A stretch of DNA of 64,000 bases from Acanthosepion pharaonis (lineage: Eukaryota; Mollusca; Cephalopoda; Sepiida; Sepiidae). Shown here in pieces: positions 24,015-37,441 of this stretch (positions are counted from its first letter, which is position 1; each line of letters starts with the position of its first letter). The stretch lies in NCBI GenBank assembly GCA_903632075.3, contig CAHIKZ030004545.1:127001-191000 (forward strand). Reading direction: 5' to 3'. The position numbers and the translations under genes are program-made. The notes under the pieces were generated by a model. The model did no database searches. It was not told the origin of the DNA and saw only the letters and a list, made by a program, of their open reading frames with translations.

Positions 24015-24409
24015 TCTTAATTACTTAATGATAACTTTGATTATGCTTCGGGTAAGTCAACAGAAATAGGTCAATCATTATTCTTTTTTTATGGTTCCTA
24101 GCAGATTACTTTCTCCACTAAGTCATTGCAATATTTGCATTTCTTCTGAGACAAGTGTTGTCTCAGTCATTATACATTTGTTATTTTATCCTTCTCTCTT
24201 AGCATTTAATATTGCTTGTGATTTAAGAATTGTTCCTGGATACTATTTATAACAATTCATGTCATTTTCTCACTTTAAATGATCTCTTCGTAAATTCCAC
24301 GTTATATAATCCAAAGTATTATCCTAAATCTATCTTATTGTCGTTTCTGACTCGAATTTTGGCTTTCCAGATCAAGCATTCAGTCCTAGAGTGAATGGAC
24401 AGTTTCGAG

Positions 24410-24545
24410 GTATCTCCCCTTATCAGTGAATTCGGAGAGAAAACTTCCGATAAGGCCATCGAGTACAACGCGCACCTGAAGAAGGTTAGAGCATAGAACG
24501 GTCAAAACGTTGTGAGTACCACAAACAAGAAAATTACTGATTAGA
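24410..24545 (+). mobile_element. Partial copy of the TIR/tRNA-like element
   Basis: Contains CCTGAAGAAGG at 24,475 and GGTCAAAACGTTGTGAGTA at about 24,500. These align with the inner side of the 23.65-kb element. The outer arm decays within 40 bp. Confidence 0.55.
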
Positions 24546-26440
24546 ATAGAAACTTTTAGAAGTCAGTACAATCTTTATCATTCTTAAGAGGGCCTAAGTA
24601 CGAACATCTAATGACCAGCCATGCTTTGCTGTTACGATATCTCGTAACTAAATCGTAAGGCACGTAAGGTTGGAAGGTGGTTTCCCAGGTTAAAGGAATC
24701 GCAATTTCTCTTCCCATCAAGTGGCACATTTCTATTAATAAGACTTTGAATCTCTAAGCTGGTAGATGTTAATTCCTCTGAATACAAAACAGGAATGACT
24801 ACTCAAATACGTGTACCAACTAAATGTAACATTTATCGTAGGAAGAAATAATAAAAAAGAATTGCTAATGATTACTTTGTTTACGTTTCGTTTACGAAAC
24901 TAAAGTTGGAAGATACTGACATGTCCCAATGAGAGATTTGTATTCTTAAACAAAGTAATAATTGATTGCGTAAATTGACTCTTTTGTATTTCAAGCATTT
25001 TGATGACAATTTTTCTGTTAATAAATTCTTGATATTGGGGCTGAAATTAAAGGAGCATCTTTTCTGATGAGAACAAAATTAATGTTTAAGCCTCAAGACT
25101 TATTATTTACTTTTTACAGTTTTTGTTATTATAATTAGAAATACGAAGGAACTTAATTCGAATTCACTTTGTTTAGCTTACGTCAACATCAGTTAAGATA
25201 TTACATTTAATTAATTATGTAGCTCAAAATGGAGTTTGGTGACCACAGTATGTGTTCCGCAGTCCGAGCCAGTTGTGCCGCTACGTGAGTCTCCACTTGT
25301 CTCCAGGTACATAAGTGCATTGTGTCTGTCTGTTAGTCCAAATCAAATGAGCCATATTTTCCCCGGGAGAAAGGATTTTTTGTAAATAGAACAACTCGTA
25401 TGGCATGTATTGGCTACTGTTATTGTCCCAAGTAGGGACAATTTGCAGACAGTTTGTCAATAGTAGAGAAGAAAAAGTGAGTATGAGATTTCCAATGCTA
25501 GCAGCTGCAGATCCGGAATTCCCATAACGGGAAGATTCAAACTAAGAATCTTGAGGGCGTAGATGTGATTTTACCAGAAAATCTCGTCAATTGCTGATTC
25601 GCCAATGCATAGGACAATTAAAGGCATCACTACATCCTCCTCCGTTGTGTGTGTTTGTGTATGTGTTTTTTTTTGGGGGGGGGGTGGCTGAACTTGAGAT
25701 AGAAATACGTTATATTTCCAACAACTTACCTGTTTATTTGTTTGTTTGTTTTTTGTTTTGTTTTTTTTAAATTTGGAGTTCCTTTCTTTTTGTCATTAAC
25801 TTTAATTTATATTGGAGACATAATTCTACAGTAACAATTCCTGGGCTTTTCAAAACTAATATATTCATAAATATTTCACGATGAAGTTACCTTTAACAAC
25901 GTTTCCTGTTATTTTTTCCTATTTGATTAATTATTGATACTCAGCAAGGCTTATAGCATAAGCTTCAAATAAATTAGCTCCAGTAAATTTAGCTGAATAA
26001 CATAGTACGAATGGTTGATATTATTATTGTGTCCATGGAACGGTTTTTAAATATACAAGATAAAGCTAACTGGCCAAATTCAAATAGCCGTGATTATTGA
26101 TTGTTACCGATCGTCGGTGATATTTTTTCATTAAATACATGTTTCAGGTGCTCTGGTACACATCATCAGAGATGAATCCTTGGCGTCGTCTAATATTTAA
26201 TGTTAATATATATACTCTGCGCTCGATTTACAGATATTTTTTAGTTAAGTTTGGAACTCTGGGAAGACAATTTACGTCATTTCAAAGTAATCAGCTCATT
26301 GTCTGAATTTGAAATAGACTGATTGATTGTTTTTTTTTACGGGTTAACAACCATTTGCAGGTTATTTAAAACTAGGAAATATTTATAGATAGTAGGATTT
26401 TTTAGATAATAAAGGTTTATTGTACTGATATAACTCTTGC
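24546..26440. other. Unrecognised AT-rich stretch
   Basis: No gene or known element is recognised. A hairpin motif of the CTGATGA ... GAAAC type occurs on the minus strand at about 26,139-26,171. G- and T-rich low-complexity sequence lies at 25,650-25,770. Confidence 0.4.
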
Positions 26441-26605
26441 CAATGAACCCGTAGGTGGGGTGAGAAGAGGTGGATTCATATCTTTCCCAAGGTTATTTGC
26501 CTATAAGTGAATACAACGAACCCAGCAGGAATTGAAACTCAGCTCTCCGATTAACAATTCCGTGCCATTCTCCATTACACCACCCGCACATCTAAGCTTA
26601 CAGCA
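26440..26605 (-). mobile_element. 5' end of the long SINE-like element, diverged
   Basis: On the minus strand an A-box-like GGTGTAATGGAGAATGG (26,584-26,568), then CGGAGAGCTGAG, a degenerate B box, and the downstream block with CCACCTCTTCTCACCCC line up with the head of the element at 33,438. The rest is missing. Confidence 0.6.
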
Positions 26606-29600
26606 CCTAGTATTCCCAAGCGGTCCCCCATCTAGATTCTGACCAGGCTCAACATTGCTTAACTTCGATGTTCGTACGGCAAGCGTTGTTTTAGCGTAAT
26701 GCAACCGTAAGACAATTTGAAATGGAGAAACGATAGATTTTGCTCTATATAGCATTTGTGAAAACCTTGCGCTATATGTAAATATGACTATTTATGTTTT
26801 GTTATGTATGTCTGCGTGTATGTATACATATTTGTGAGTGTTTGCATAGGTTAGTATAGGGAACTCCATAAAAATGCGATATCAAAGGTTTAAAATGATT
26901 TTTTGACAATGAAAATATTTCAAGAAGCTTTTATTTTAGTTATTTTAATATGAGAGTTCAAGCTAATCGATTAAATTTAATATTCCTAATAAACAAAATA
27001 CTTTTTTGTATTTTAAAACCTAATTTGAATTGATTGGGAAAAGTTGATTTTTTTTTGATAAAATTGCTCATTGCTTTCAAAAATAAAATATACTTTTCTG
27101 AAACTTCATCTGATTTAAAGTATAATTAATCTGAATTTAAACAAATATTATTTACATTAAGTTTAAAGTATCGCAAAAATGCATTTTTTAACCAAACTGT
27201 AGCTGTGTATTTAACCCAACATTAGTTGTATTGATATGTTGACAGACTGATGATAGACCCAATGTTGTTCTACGAAAATTTTATCTGTAAAACATAATTG
27301 CAGAAAATGATGTGACACCTTTTTTATATAATTTTTGAGTACTCAGTAATCTTAAGAATTTAGGAATATATTCTTCGTAATCTAAGGTTTTATTGAAGTT
27401 TTAAAATGTTGGTTTAAATTTTCTATAGTTATCGCTCTTATTTTATTATACTGCCGGGTAGGTTCACCTGTACTTACAAACATTGGTCCTTTTATACACA
27501 TATAAACAAAACTCAAAATTATTCTAAAATTTTTGGTGTTTGATGATTTGTATTACGCTTTTCTATTTATACTTAATAAATATAGTTTTCACTTAATAAT
27601 AGTACCATCCAAAAGTCTGAAATTAATACAGAATATTAAAAGAATAACAAAATATTTTTATAATTAAAATTTTAAAAAAATATGATACAATTATTGTAAA
27701 AATTCATAATTCATCCAATAAAAATTATTAAAACAATAGTACCCTTAATATATTTTATTAAAACAAAAACAATTAAAAGTTTTCTAGTTAATGTCATAGC
27801 TTTATTGTATTTTTTTTATTCTACAATTCCGAGCAGATATTTGATAAATGGTGTTTCTATTTGACAAAAACAAATTGGTCATTTAAATTCTTCAAGGAGT
27901 CCTGCTTTTAAGTGATATACATATGAAGACTCTGAAATTTTAATTTCTCAAAATTTCATAAAATTAAATAAGCGGGTGGGTAAGAGATACCAAAAATAAC
28001 TATATTTTCGAAAAATATTTAAAAAATACTTTATTTGTGAGTATTTCCTGAAAATTTCATTAAAATCCGACAATTGTTTGACAACGTGATTAACGACAAA
28101 AACGACCCTACAGTTTTCAATACTACACTTTGCCCACCCTCTGATGCATGAAAAATAAAAAAAGATTTTTAACTAAAATTTCGAACGTTCTAGATGGGAT
28201 AAAAAAAAATTGATAAAATAATCAAAAATACTTTGCACTTTCCTCTTAATAGCTTAACTATTTTGACGATAAAACTTAGTTTTTAACAAGTTTGAGGCAT
28301 TTTTTTTTTCAACAAGGTATGCTGTTTATTATAGAAAAGTTTTGGAAGTAATCTAAGTTAGTATGAGAATGAGTGAGCGCTCGGGAGTGAGAGAGAAAGA
28401 GAAGGAGAGAGATATTTTCTTTTCTTCAAAAATGTGTTTTTTCACACCTGTGTGATTAAAGACACGTGCATTTTAATCTATTATCAGGAAATTGTTTTCA
28501 AATTGAATTAGGATAGCAATGAAATAAAATAAATGGCCGTAGCAAATGACGTTAGGGATTGACAGTAAACAGCAGAAAAAGAAATAGACAATTAATATAT
28601 GAGAAAAGGTAAAAAGTAATTGGTGACTTAAACACATGTGGCAGAAATCCGATAAAATATATGGCGAAAGTCCGATAAAAAAATATATATATAACAAAAA
28701 AATAAACAAACATAAATTGCAAACAATTGATTCTGTTGTGGATTCCGGGATGAAATCCAGTACAAATAAATAACAAACGCCAAGAATGAATATAGAAAAA
28801 TAATGTATTAACGTAATAAAACAACTGGTAATGCAGGTTAGTAGTTCCAGGAATACGGGTTAGTAGCAAAATATATATAACAGTCTTTGGTATTGAAGTA
28901 TCGCTGTATGACTTCTTACTGAGACTACGTGCTCGCTCACGGTGACTCTAGCTCGCTACGTTCGTTCGTTCGTTCTGTCTGTCTGTCTGTCTATCTGTTA
29001 CCTTCACCCTCTGTTGCTCTCGTCTCTTGGGTCTTCACGTAGCAGTAGTATATGTATATACTGGATGAGTCCATTTGTGTAAAAAGGGGAGAATCCCCTC
29101 AACAGATTCAAAATTGAAAACGAGGCCTTAAACAAAAACACAGATATAAAAGCTCTTGTTAAATGATAAAGTGAATGAGGAAAATGCAGTTTCCTGTTGA
29201 TTCGTGTGTTTGGATAGAGAGTTCTATCAACTTGAAATTTCCGTTAACTGTTTCGAAAATAACTTTTTACTGTTATGTTTTTTTCATATTTCTCTACCTA
29301 GTAGTAGTCGTCGTCGTACAGTTCTCTGTGTCCTGAATAGCAACCGGGTTTTCTAGGCATAGCCACTCTATGTTCAACAGTTGTTCTTTATTTATACATG
29401 TCTATCTAATTTGATACGACACGGACTAAATTAATTTAACTTGTGTTATGGATTTAGGTGAGGATATGAAACACAAGGAGAGAAGTCTTTAACTTTACTC
29501 GCACGATACACCTATCGTTTAGAATCAGTTGTTTTATGGTTGGTCATAAGTATTTTTTTAATAAATAAATATGACTAACACATGTCATTTAAGTTGTCCG

Positions 29601-29640
29601 ATATTCTTTGATTGGGTAATGTATTATTAATACGTTGCTA
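26606..29640. other. Unrecognised AT-rich stretch
   Basis: Very AT-rich DNA with short microsatellite-like patches: GA at 28,383-28,413 and GTTC/TGTC at 28,955-28,990. Hydrophobic minus-strand frames at 28,473-28,869 look like random AT-rich translation. No element ends were seen. Confidence 0.4.
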
Positions 29641-29649
29641 TTACCATCG

Positions 29650-29804
29650 TATTTATGTTGCTTATTTATACCTATAGGACTGGGTAGTGAGTTCGATCCC
29701 CACTGGGTGACCCATACTTTCGGCCTTGTGCCGCATTTAAGCTATGCTCAGAAAATGACCATGTGTATTATAGAGACGATATTCCAGTCAGAAAATCTTT
29801 AGTC

Positions 29805-29846
<42 letters not shown>
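29650..29846 (+). mobile_element. tRNA-derived SINE ending in (GT)n
   Basis: A clear B box, GAGTTCGATCCCC (29,690-29,702), is preceded by a degraded A-box region. The body reads CGGCCTTGTGCCGCATTTAA, then GCTATGCTCAGAAAATGACC and an ATTCCAGTCAGAAAATCTTT block, followed by (GT)n at 29,811-29,844. The body motif is shared with copies at 11.9 and 63.1 kb and with Tx1-like LINE tails. Confidence 0.75.
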
Positions 29847-31600
29847 ATTATGGGATATTTTAACTGTCTCTTCAGGGTAAAAGGGACAGAGGAAAACATT
29901 GCATATCACACTTGACGAGCTTGAGAAAATAGGTGACGGAACAGGATTTAAAAATAAAAGAAAGACAGAATATATTTAGATCTGCAAAGAGCAGGAAATT
30001 GTGGAGAGCCATTATCGTCCAAGTCATGAGGAGACACGGCACATAAAGCAAAAGAAGATATGGAATAGCATATCTGTTTATTACAGTGTTATTCTGTCCT
30101 TGTCATGTTGTTTCTTGCTTGATCCTACGAGAGTGTATTAAATTGCGAGTTGATCCAGGGATGAAATGCACGACTACTAGAGATAGAAATGCACAATAAA
30201 TCAGCATCTACAGCCACTGCAGCAATGTCCCAAAGGAAATTAAAGATGTTTTTTTAGAACCTTTAAATCCGATGTCAGATGGTTTTGACATGTTTTTAAC
30301 TTTATTTTCACTTATTTTTTTATATATTCATACTATTCATTAAATATGCTTTCTATATATTTGGAAAGTATATATTCTACTTCACTCTCGGGAAAATGCT
30401 AATTTTCATGTGTAAAATCATTTTCTTTTAGTTATGTAAGTTTCTACTACATGAATACAATAACAATTTATTAGCGGCTATAACAAATTATATTTCTGCC
30501 ATTGTGGTCGTATTTTCTTTGTTAGCCCGAAACTGAAGATTGAAAAGGAAGATCTATCAAGAAACAGTCAATTAAACGATTTGAATATTGAATTTTTTTT
30601 TTCTATTGAACTGTTTTTTTTTTCATAGTTTCCTAAATAAAACACCCTCCATACATGAAAGTAGCATAAAGTAGGAGTTAATGGCGGTTTTCGACGAGCC
30701 GCAAGCGCGCATCACTTTTGAAATATTCTTATCTTTCATGGACGACAACTTAGCTAATTTGGTCGCAGAAACTTGTCTAGATGAGAACGCAATTTGGTCA
30801 TTCCGAATTATTTATTCTGAAAAATCTTTTGATTTGATAGCTGAATTATTTCAATTGTGAGATGAATTATATTTAATAATCATTTTTTGGTTATTTTTTT
30901 CCATTTATTTTTTCACTTTATGCCAAAAATTTGTATCTTATATCACGGGATCTAGATTTTTTTCTGACAAACAACGCCATGACCGATTCAGTTATAAATG
31001 TATAGACCATCGAAACACAAGTCTCGAGAGAAAGTATTCTGTTATTTCTGTTTCTCACTACCCATTCTAAATGTTGGCAGCTAATCAATCTAGAATATTC
31101 TGATGAAAAAAAAAGAAACATCAAGAAAACTAAGAAAAAAAATGGAGTCCAAACTTCATAGAAATTCTTGCGTGTTTGTAATAATGCGGTAGGAACATCA
31201 TATGCCCACAAATCACTCACAGAAAGAGAAAATAGAATAAGACACTCTAGGACTTTGAGATCAAGGCCTACAACTCTATAAAAACGAAACGAGATGGGAT
31301 TATTGGAAACGAAGACTTCGCAGATGGGGAGCGTACCAGCGGAGATCAACTTGAATGTAAAACTAAAAATTTCGAGCAATAAAAGGGTGTTGCCCACAAG
31401 CCGAGAGAAGAGGTTTTTCTTAGACAGTGTACCAAAACCATTGTTGGAAATATTTGATTAATTAAAAATTTGAAGAGCTGATTTTGCCAAGAGCTCGCCG
31501 TTTTGGAGCTGGCAAGAATAATGAAAAAACTATAGGAGGTTTGGGGAAATTCGCTCTCAATGTTTAATGATAGTCATCAGATTTAAATATGCAAATGCTT
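29847..31600. other. Unrecognised stretch with one 159-codon open frame
   Basis: A minus-strand frame at 31,397-30,918 is long and partly hydrophobic but has no recognisable family, repeat or splice context. No other feature is seen. Confidence 0.35.
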
Positions 31601-31672
31601 CTACTACTAGTACTACTACTACTATTAATAATAATAATACAACTACTAATAATAATACTAATAAAAATAACT
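31601..31672. repeat. (ACT)n/(AAT)n trinucleotide tract
   Basis: Interrupted ACT units grade into AAT units. Confidence 0.85.
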
Positions 31673-32299
31673 GAAAAATAGAATGTGATTTCTTACTGAC
31701 TTCCGAAGAATCTAATGTAGTTTTGAATATCTTCAAACAATTATCAAATTACAAGGTTGTTGAAGTGGAAATTTGATTGGAAAAGGTTCTCTTGAAGAAA
31801 TCCATGGCAGTCCATGTATAAAGGTAATACAACTTACACTCCACGAAGTAATGTAAAATGCGTATCCATTTGTTTGTCGTCGTTTTTTTTTATAGAAATG
31901 TGCTATAGAAACTGTCTTGTTGCCAATTCTGAGCTTAGTTCTCTTGTTGAGACCCAGGAGGAAGTGAGTGTAAATTACAAATAAAAGGAAATAATAATAA
32001 TAATGTCGGAAAGCTGACCATTTCCGGAAAGACACCTGTGCCGTCCTCTCAACATAATAACCCTCAATATTAAAGTCTGATATTCCCCATGGAACTTAGT
32101 ATAAGTCGGTGTGACTTATAGTAAGTTAACACTTAGTATAGTCAGCGCCATGTATATACTCATTTCCTGTGGCGAAATGATTGACGTCAAGATATTACGT
32201 CGAGACCGAACTGCACAAAAGCTAATTAGGGAATGGGTGGAATTATTATGATCTGGTTCTTCTGTTCTTCCAAAGAAAAAGATGTTTTTTTTTGTTTTT
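31673..32299. other. Unrecognised spacer
   Basis: No gene or repeat is recognised. The last 200 bp may be the 5' part of the LINE that follows. Confidence 0.35.
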
Positions 32300-35230
32300 T
32301 TGAAAAGCAATATCCGAATTCCGTAGCGATCAGTCGTGAGCTAAACAAATTAAGCATTAACGTGGTAGCTCTACAAGAAATACGACTTCCTGACAAAGTG
32401 TCTCTAAAAGAAAAAAAAACATTAAACCTTTTGGCACGAAAGAGGAGACGATGAATGCAGGAAACACGTATTCGATGTCAGGAACACTCTGCTCTAGCAT
32501 GTGACTCATAGAGAATCCTTACCCTCGGCCTGACTACATATTAAGGCCTTTTAACCCTTTTGGGCATCTATGTACCAACACTCTAACGCACGCCCCAAGT
32601 CGAAGTGCAATCCTAGACGACAGCGTCATCAAACGTATCCTATCATATCAATATATATACCTTCTAGGAGATTTTAAAGCAAGAGTTGCTGCTGATCAAG
32701 TGCACTAGCCAAACGTGTTAGATTACTATGGTATAGGGAAAATGAATGAGAATGGCCAAATTCTGCTGCTATCATAAATTGTGTGGCAAACACCTATTTT
32801 CAGAAAGAGGCTTGCTAGAAAGTTTACTACTGACATCCAAGGTTAAATCATCGGCACCAGCTAGACCAGATCATCACCAGATGCGACTCCCTAAACAACG
32901 TCTGCAACACCAGAGATTCTTCTTCTTCTTCTTCTTCTTCTTCTTCTTCTTCTTTGTAACGGCATTCATCCGGGGTGGGTTGAGCCTGCTCCAATATTGG
33001 AGTTTCATGGGAATTTGGAATTCACAAGCGGTCCCCAAACCTGCATGTATAGGCTTCAGATCAGTTTCCAGGAAACCGACAGCCCGACAACAGCACATGA
33101 GATTTGATTATAGTGATGAAGGTTACGTGCAAGACTATCCACACTGTTTGAAAGGCCGAATACAGAGACCTGGTGCACTATGTGCCACAAGGTGCCCAAA
33201 CGACCATCCGCAGATTTTGGATTCAGAGTTTTCCTTCTCCTAGACCAGTTGCCATCCAAGGCTATAGAACTCAGTCTGTCCTGCTATTTACCCATAGCTG
33301 GAGGGAGAAGAAGAGGATTCACACCATTCCAAGGGTGTTAGCACGTAAGTGAATGCAGTGGACTCGACTGGAATTCGAACTCGGCTCTCCGATTCCTCAA
33401 TTCAAGCCGCTATCCATTACTCCACCGGGCCTCCTCACCACCAGAGATTACCGCAGATGGAACAGTGAAAATGACCATTCCCTGAAAGTCAAAGGTAAAA
33501 TTAAAACCTAAGTATCTCTACCATTCAAAGAAGAAATATTTGTTGAGAATTAACTCTATCGTCTATCTAGGTAAATCCATAATTTCTTAGTGAGGCTTTT
33601 GGTGACTCTTCCATTGATATCACAGTGCGTGAAAGACAGATAGAACTACATTCGAGACACCATCTTTAATACAACACTTAATTTATGGAAAGAAGGTGCA
33701 CAAGAACAAAGACTGATTTAACATATCTACATTAGAGCCGTCATCAATGTTAACACTGATTAGATTCAAACATGGCCTTAGCAAAATTTACTGGCTCTAA
33801 TTTTTTTCGTAGCAAAGCCGGAGTAAAATGCACCTCGCTGTGCAAAAGAATACTGTCTCCATCTATCAGATAGCATTCAACAGGCTTCAGTCAACCGCAA
33901 CATCTGGAAGAAATAGGAGGACATTAAGCAAGCTACTGGAAAACAAAAAAGTCAGCGCTCCTGGAATCAAAGATAGGGAAATTAATTGCGGAAAAAGAAA
34001 AACAAATCAAATGATGTGTAGAGCACTATCTAGAATTTTACTCAATAGGAAATTTCATAAATAAAGAAGCGCTTTAGAAGAACTGAAGTCAGAGACTTCA
34101 ATGGAGAAATTAGCAAACCCATTGACACACTAGCTTGTGGTAAAGCACTGTATGAAGACGACATGCCGATAGAGATGATCAGAGCATCATACAGTAATAA
34201 TTTCCTGATCCTCCGCTGGAGAGAAGGCAAGGTTCCTAGGGTCGCTCTCAATGCCAATTCAATTCTTGTATAAAACACGGGCGACTGCAATGACTGTAAG
34301 AACTACCGGTGCATTGTTTGAAGTTGTGTTCGAGTGGTTTTAACACGATTCCAATTCCTTGCTGAGCTCCTCTCTAGAATCCCAATGTGGATTCAGGGCG
34401 TAATGATCCACAGTTGACATGATCGTCTCTCAACTTGAGCTACCGAAGGAATGTCTTGAACAACACATGCCACTATAAATCGCCTTCATCGACCTCTCAA
34501 AAGCGTTCGATTTTGTTATAAAGAAACATCTGTTTCTCCTACTAATGTAAATTTGCTCTCCTCCACAAGTCTTTCGCTATTCAGAGTGATGTAAAACAAG
34601 GATGAATTTTAGCTCCAATTCTGTTTGGCATTTTTTTTTCCATGTTGTTGAGCTTTCCGCTCGGACACGCCGTAGAAGGTGTATACTTACACACAAAATG
34701 CAACGGTAAATTATTCAACTTGGCCCACCCGAGGGCAAAAACACATCATCAAGGAAATAAGTACACAGTCTCCAGAACTCTGATTATTCAGTTCAAACAT
34801 ACCTGTATGTAATTAGGGCTGACTATTAACATAAAAAACAAACGACATGAGTCAAGATGTTTCTGCATCTCCATCTATCAACAACGATGACGTGGTGCTT
34901 GAAATCACAGATCATTTTATATATCTGGGTGCTACTATTATTAACAACCTATCGCTTGACATGGAAATTGACAAGGTCATCGACAAAGAAATGGCAGCAA
35001 TGGCCATATTGAGCGTGAGAGTATGGGACAGCAGTCAGATTTACCTTGCGTACTAAACTAAAGGTATTCCAGATATGTGTCCGTAGTAATCTACTTTACG
35101 ACAGCGAAACCTGTACAGCATAGGCAACATGGAATAGTCCACCCCACCACCGAATGGGCGGATGTAATTCTCGTTTTTCTTGTATAGCTATGATTTTTGT
35201 AAATAAATTCAATAAATAAATGTGTTCTCC
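32300..35230 (+). mobile_element. Decayed APE-type LINE (endonuclease to RT C-terminus), interrupted
   Basis: Collinear coding relics span the element. Endonuclease pieces are ISRELNKLSINVVALQEIRL (32,327), LTLGLTTY and LGIYVPTL (32,530-32,580), GKMNENG (32,737) and CCYHKLCG. The frame is then broken by the element at 32,919-33,438 and resumes with TRDYRRWNSENDHSLKVKGK. RT relics follow: SKPIDTLACGKALYEDDMPI (34,114), LRWREGKVPR (34,211) and AFIDLSKAFD-like sequence near 34,480. A late ITDHFIYLGATIINNLSLDM sits in a 69-codon frame (34,847-35,056), with LLYDSET near 35,095. The arrangement matches LINEs often mis-annotated from their endonuclease as craniofacial development protein 2. No catalytic YADD is intact. 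Confidence 0.85.
32919..33438 (-). mobile_element. Long SINE-like element with target-site duplications
   Basis: The element is bounded by an 11-bp direct repeat, CACCAGAGATT, at 32,908-32,918 and 33,439-33,449. On the minus strand it starts with a tRNA-like head: A-box-like GGTGGAGTAATGGATAGCGG and B-box GAGTTCGAATTCC. A body of more than 400 bp follows, including GCTATGGGTAAATAGCAGG, CTATAGCCTTGGATGGCAAC and CACCTTGTGGCACATAGTGC. It ends GAATGCCGTTACA plus an (AAG)n tail. At 520 bp it is long for a SINE. Partial copies lie at 26.5, 38.0, 41.4, 47.4 and 49.0 kb. It interrupts the endonuclease region of a LINE. Confidence 0.85.
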
Positions 35231-35442
35231 TCGAAACTCGCAGTAGGTAACTATAAGTGAACATTTAATTTTAATTAGTTAATCTGTACTGTAACATCTC
35301 AATGTTAACTGTTAAATCCGACGTATAATAAATTTAATGAGATGCGCTGTCTTTGTGCTTCTTCTTCTTCTCTTTCTCCTTTTTTTTATTTTACTCCCTA
35401 TCTGAACTTAGTCTTGTTTCTGCGAAGAAAGTTAAGGAAAAG

Positions 35443-35578
35443 GAATTCAGGGAGGCTTGACAACAATTAGGAATTTGGGGTGGCTTGACAACAATTAGAA
35501 TGCCTCCTAAGAAATAGTAGGAAAGGAATTTGGGGTGGCTTGGCATCAAACAAAATGACCTCCTAAGAAAGGGAATAA
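35443..35578. repeat. Short imperfect tandem repeat
   Basis: Three units built on GGAATTTGGGGTGGCTTG(G/A)CA. The last two are followed by a CTCCTAAGAAA block. Confidence 0.75.
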
Positions 35579-37245
35579 GAATCGGTCAACTACGCTTACA
35601 GGACATACATCACCAAGTGAGATTTTCGTATTATAACTTTAGTTTCCCGATGACCTTCGACAACAACAGTTCATGAGAAAAATAAACTCTCATCATATAA
35701 TCGTTAGGGATAAGAAATCCGCCAACAAATCTATTCCATTACGCACCCAAATGAATATAAAGAAAACAACTTACTTTCATCTTTGATGCAATCCATTTAT
35801 CCAAGGGGGAAACGGAACACAAATATTATTCCTGTATTTTACATTGCGGAAGAAAGAACAACCAACTTTTGTGAATATTCTGTACGCTTCAGCAACTTTG
35901 TCTCTTTGACAACGAACAATCGAACTCTATCTAAATTCCTGAAACACAAGCGTTTGAACTGACATCCTATATCAGTTAAATGTTAATTAATTGTAAGTCT
36001 GTCATTCCATACTTTTTCCTATATTTTGTATTTTCTTATATAAAATTTATTTACAAATGTTAATCTTGTGTTTGTTGTTCGTCGGCACCAGTTCGTGTAT
36101 TTCTATCTGAGTGAACCCAGGTTTTATCTCTTCCTTTTTTTCTTTTTTTTCTTCTTTTGAAGCTGGGGTTCATATCTTTATACATTTTAAATCCTAACAG
36201 TTCTTACATATGAACTGAAAATATTGATTAATTCCGAAAAAGTATTAAATGAAGAACATGTAGGAAAATCTTTATAAATTTCACGTTTTTAGCTATTTTT
36301 GTTATAGCTTCACCATGTGTTTCGACATTTTAAATTACCGTGCATAGGTCAGATTTTTCTTTTCCAAACATTTCACAACATATCAGGCATGCGACCTATC
36401 CGCTCAACATAAATATAAAACAACATTACTTTGCCATCATGATTTCTGAGAAATCGAAAATGATACCCATAAACGCTGAAGCTGTGGATTCAGTTCTGAA
36501 TGAATTTTAAAACTGTAACTTGATATATAAATAGATAAACACTTTTTATAAATGTACCATAACATTTTCTTCTTTCTTTCTTTCTTTCTTTTTTTTTTTT
36601 TTTTTTTGGTCGATTTGACTCGATACAAAAATAATATGCAGTAAATATAAAAATACCCGTACAGCAGTTACTTCCTTTTGTTCATGTGATGATTGACAAA
36701 ATGTATTTTAACTGCAAAAGCGTATTAATAATTGTAAGTTATAGAAATAAAAGTAGATATCTGAAAATTCTTACGTTTATAAAGGGAGCTGTGTAACTAA
36801 CTCCCCAGATTATAGTGCGACCTATCTGCGAGTCAACAGTAAATCATTAATTATTAAATCCTAAAGTAGAGGTGTAACCTATCCTGTCGTGCGACCTATC
36901 CGCGAGTATATACGGTATATGCTTTTTTCTATTTCATTATTCGGATAGATAACCCGTGTTCATATTCTGCGGTGTCTAAATTATATTGTATTTACGAGTG
37001 TGTCTAATTCCTGACACAACATCTTACTGAAATAGATATCATGTGTATATATATATGTGCATCAAATTTTTTAGCCGGGTACAGTGGATTCTTTGTGTCT
37101 GTTAAAAGTGGATTCCATTTTTATTATATTAATTTTGAAATAATTCTTTTATTTATATTGTTATTTAAGCAAATTCGTGTGAATTGAGATTTTTTTCTGG
37201 CTTTGAAGGGGATATTTTGGTGTTTTGAGAATATGTAAATAAGTT
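35579..37245. repeat. Unrecognised AT-rich region with three GCGACCTATC motifs
   Basis: GCGACCTATC occurs at about 36,391, 36,817 and 36,891. The last two read GTGCGACCTATC(T/C)GCGAGT, and the third is followed by ATATACGGTA. Such ends resemble MITE termini known from other animals, but I could not pair them into TIRs. A (TTTC)n/T tract lies at 36,569-36,607. Confidence 0.4.
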
Positions 37246-37249
37246 TGTG

Positions 37250-37401
37250 TTGGATTAAATTTTAATTATTTCATTGGATTTCTCTTGCATACTGATTCCT
37301 TCCGGGTCCCAACCAGAAACCTATGGTCAGAAATGACAACATGACATTTTCCAGTGAGCAATTTTGAAAAACAAAAGAAAAGAAATAACAAGCTAAGCCC
37401 A

Positions 37402-37441
<40 letters not shown>

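Noticed and set aside
30918..31397. 159-codon minus-strand open frame
   Set aside because: No domain, family resemblance or splice context. With roughly 7% stop codons at this base composition, a frame this long over 64 kb on six frames is unlikely but not rare (order 0.1-0.5 expected).
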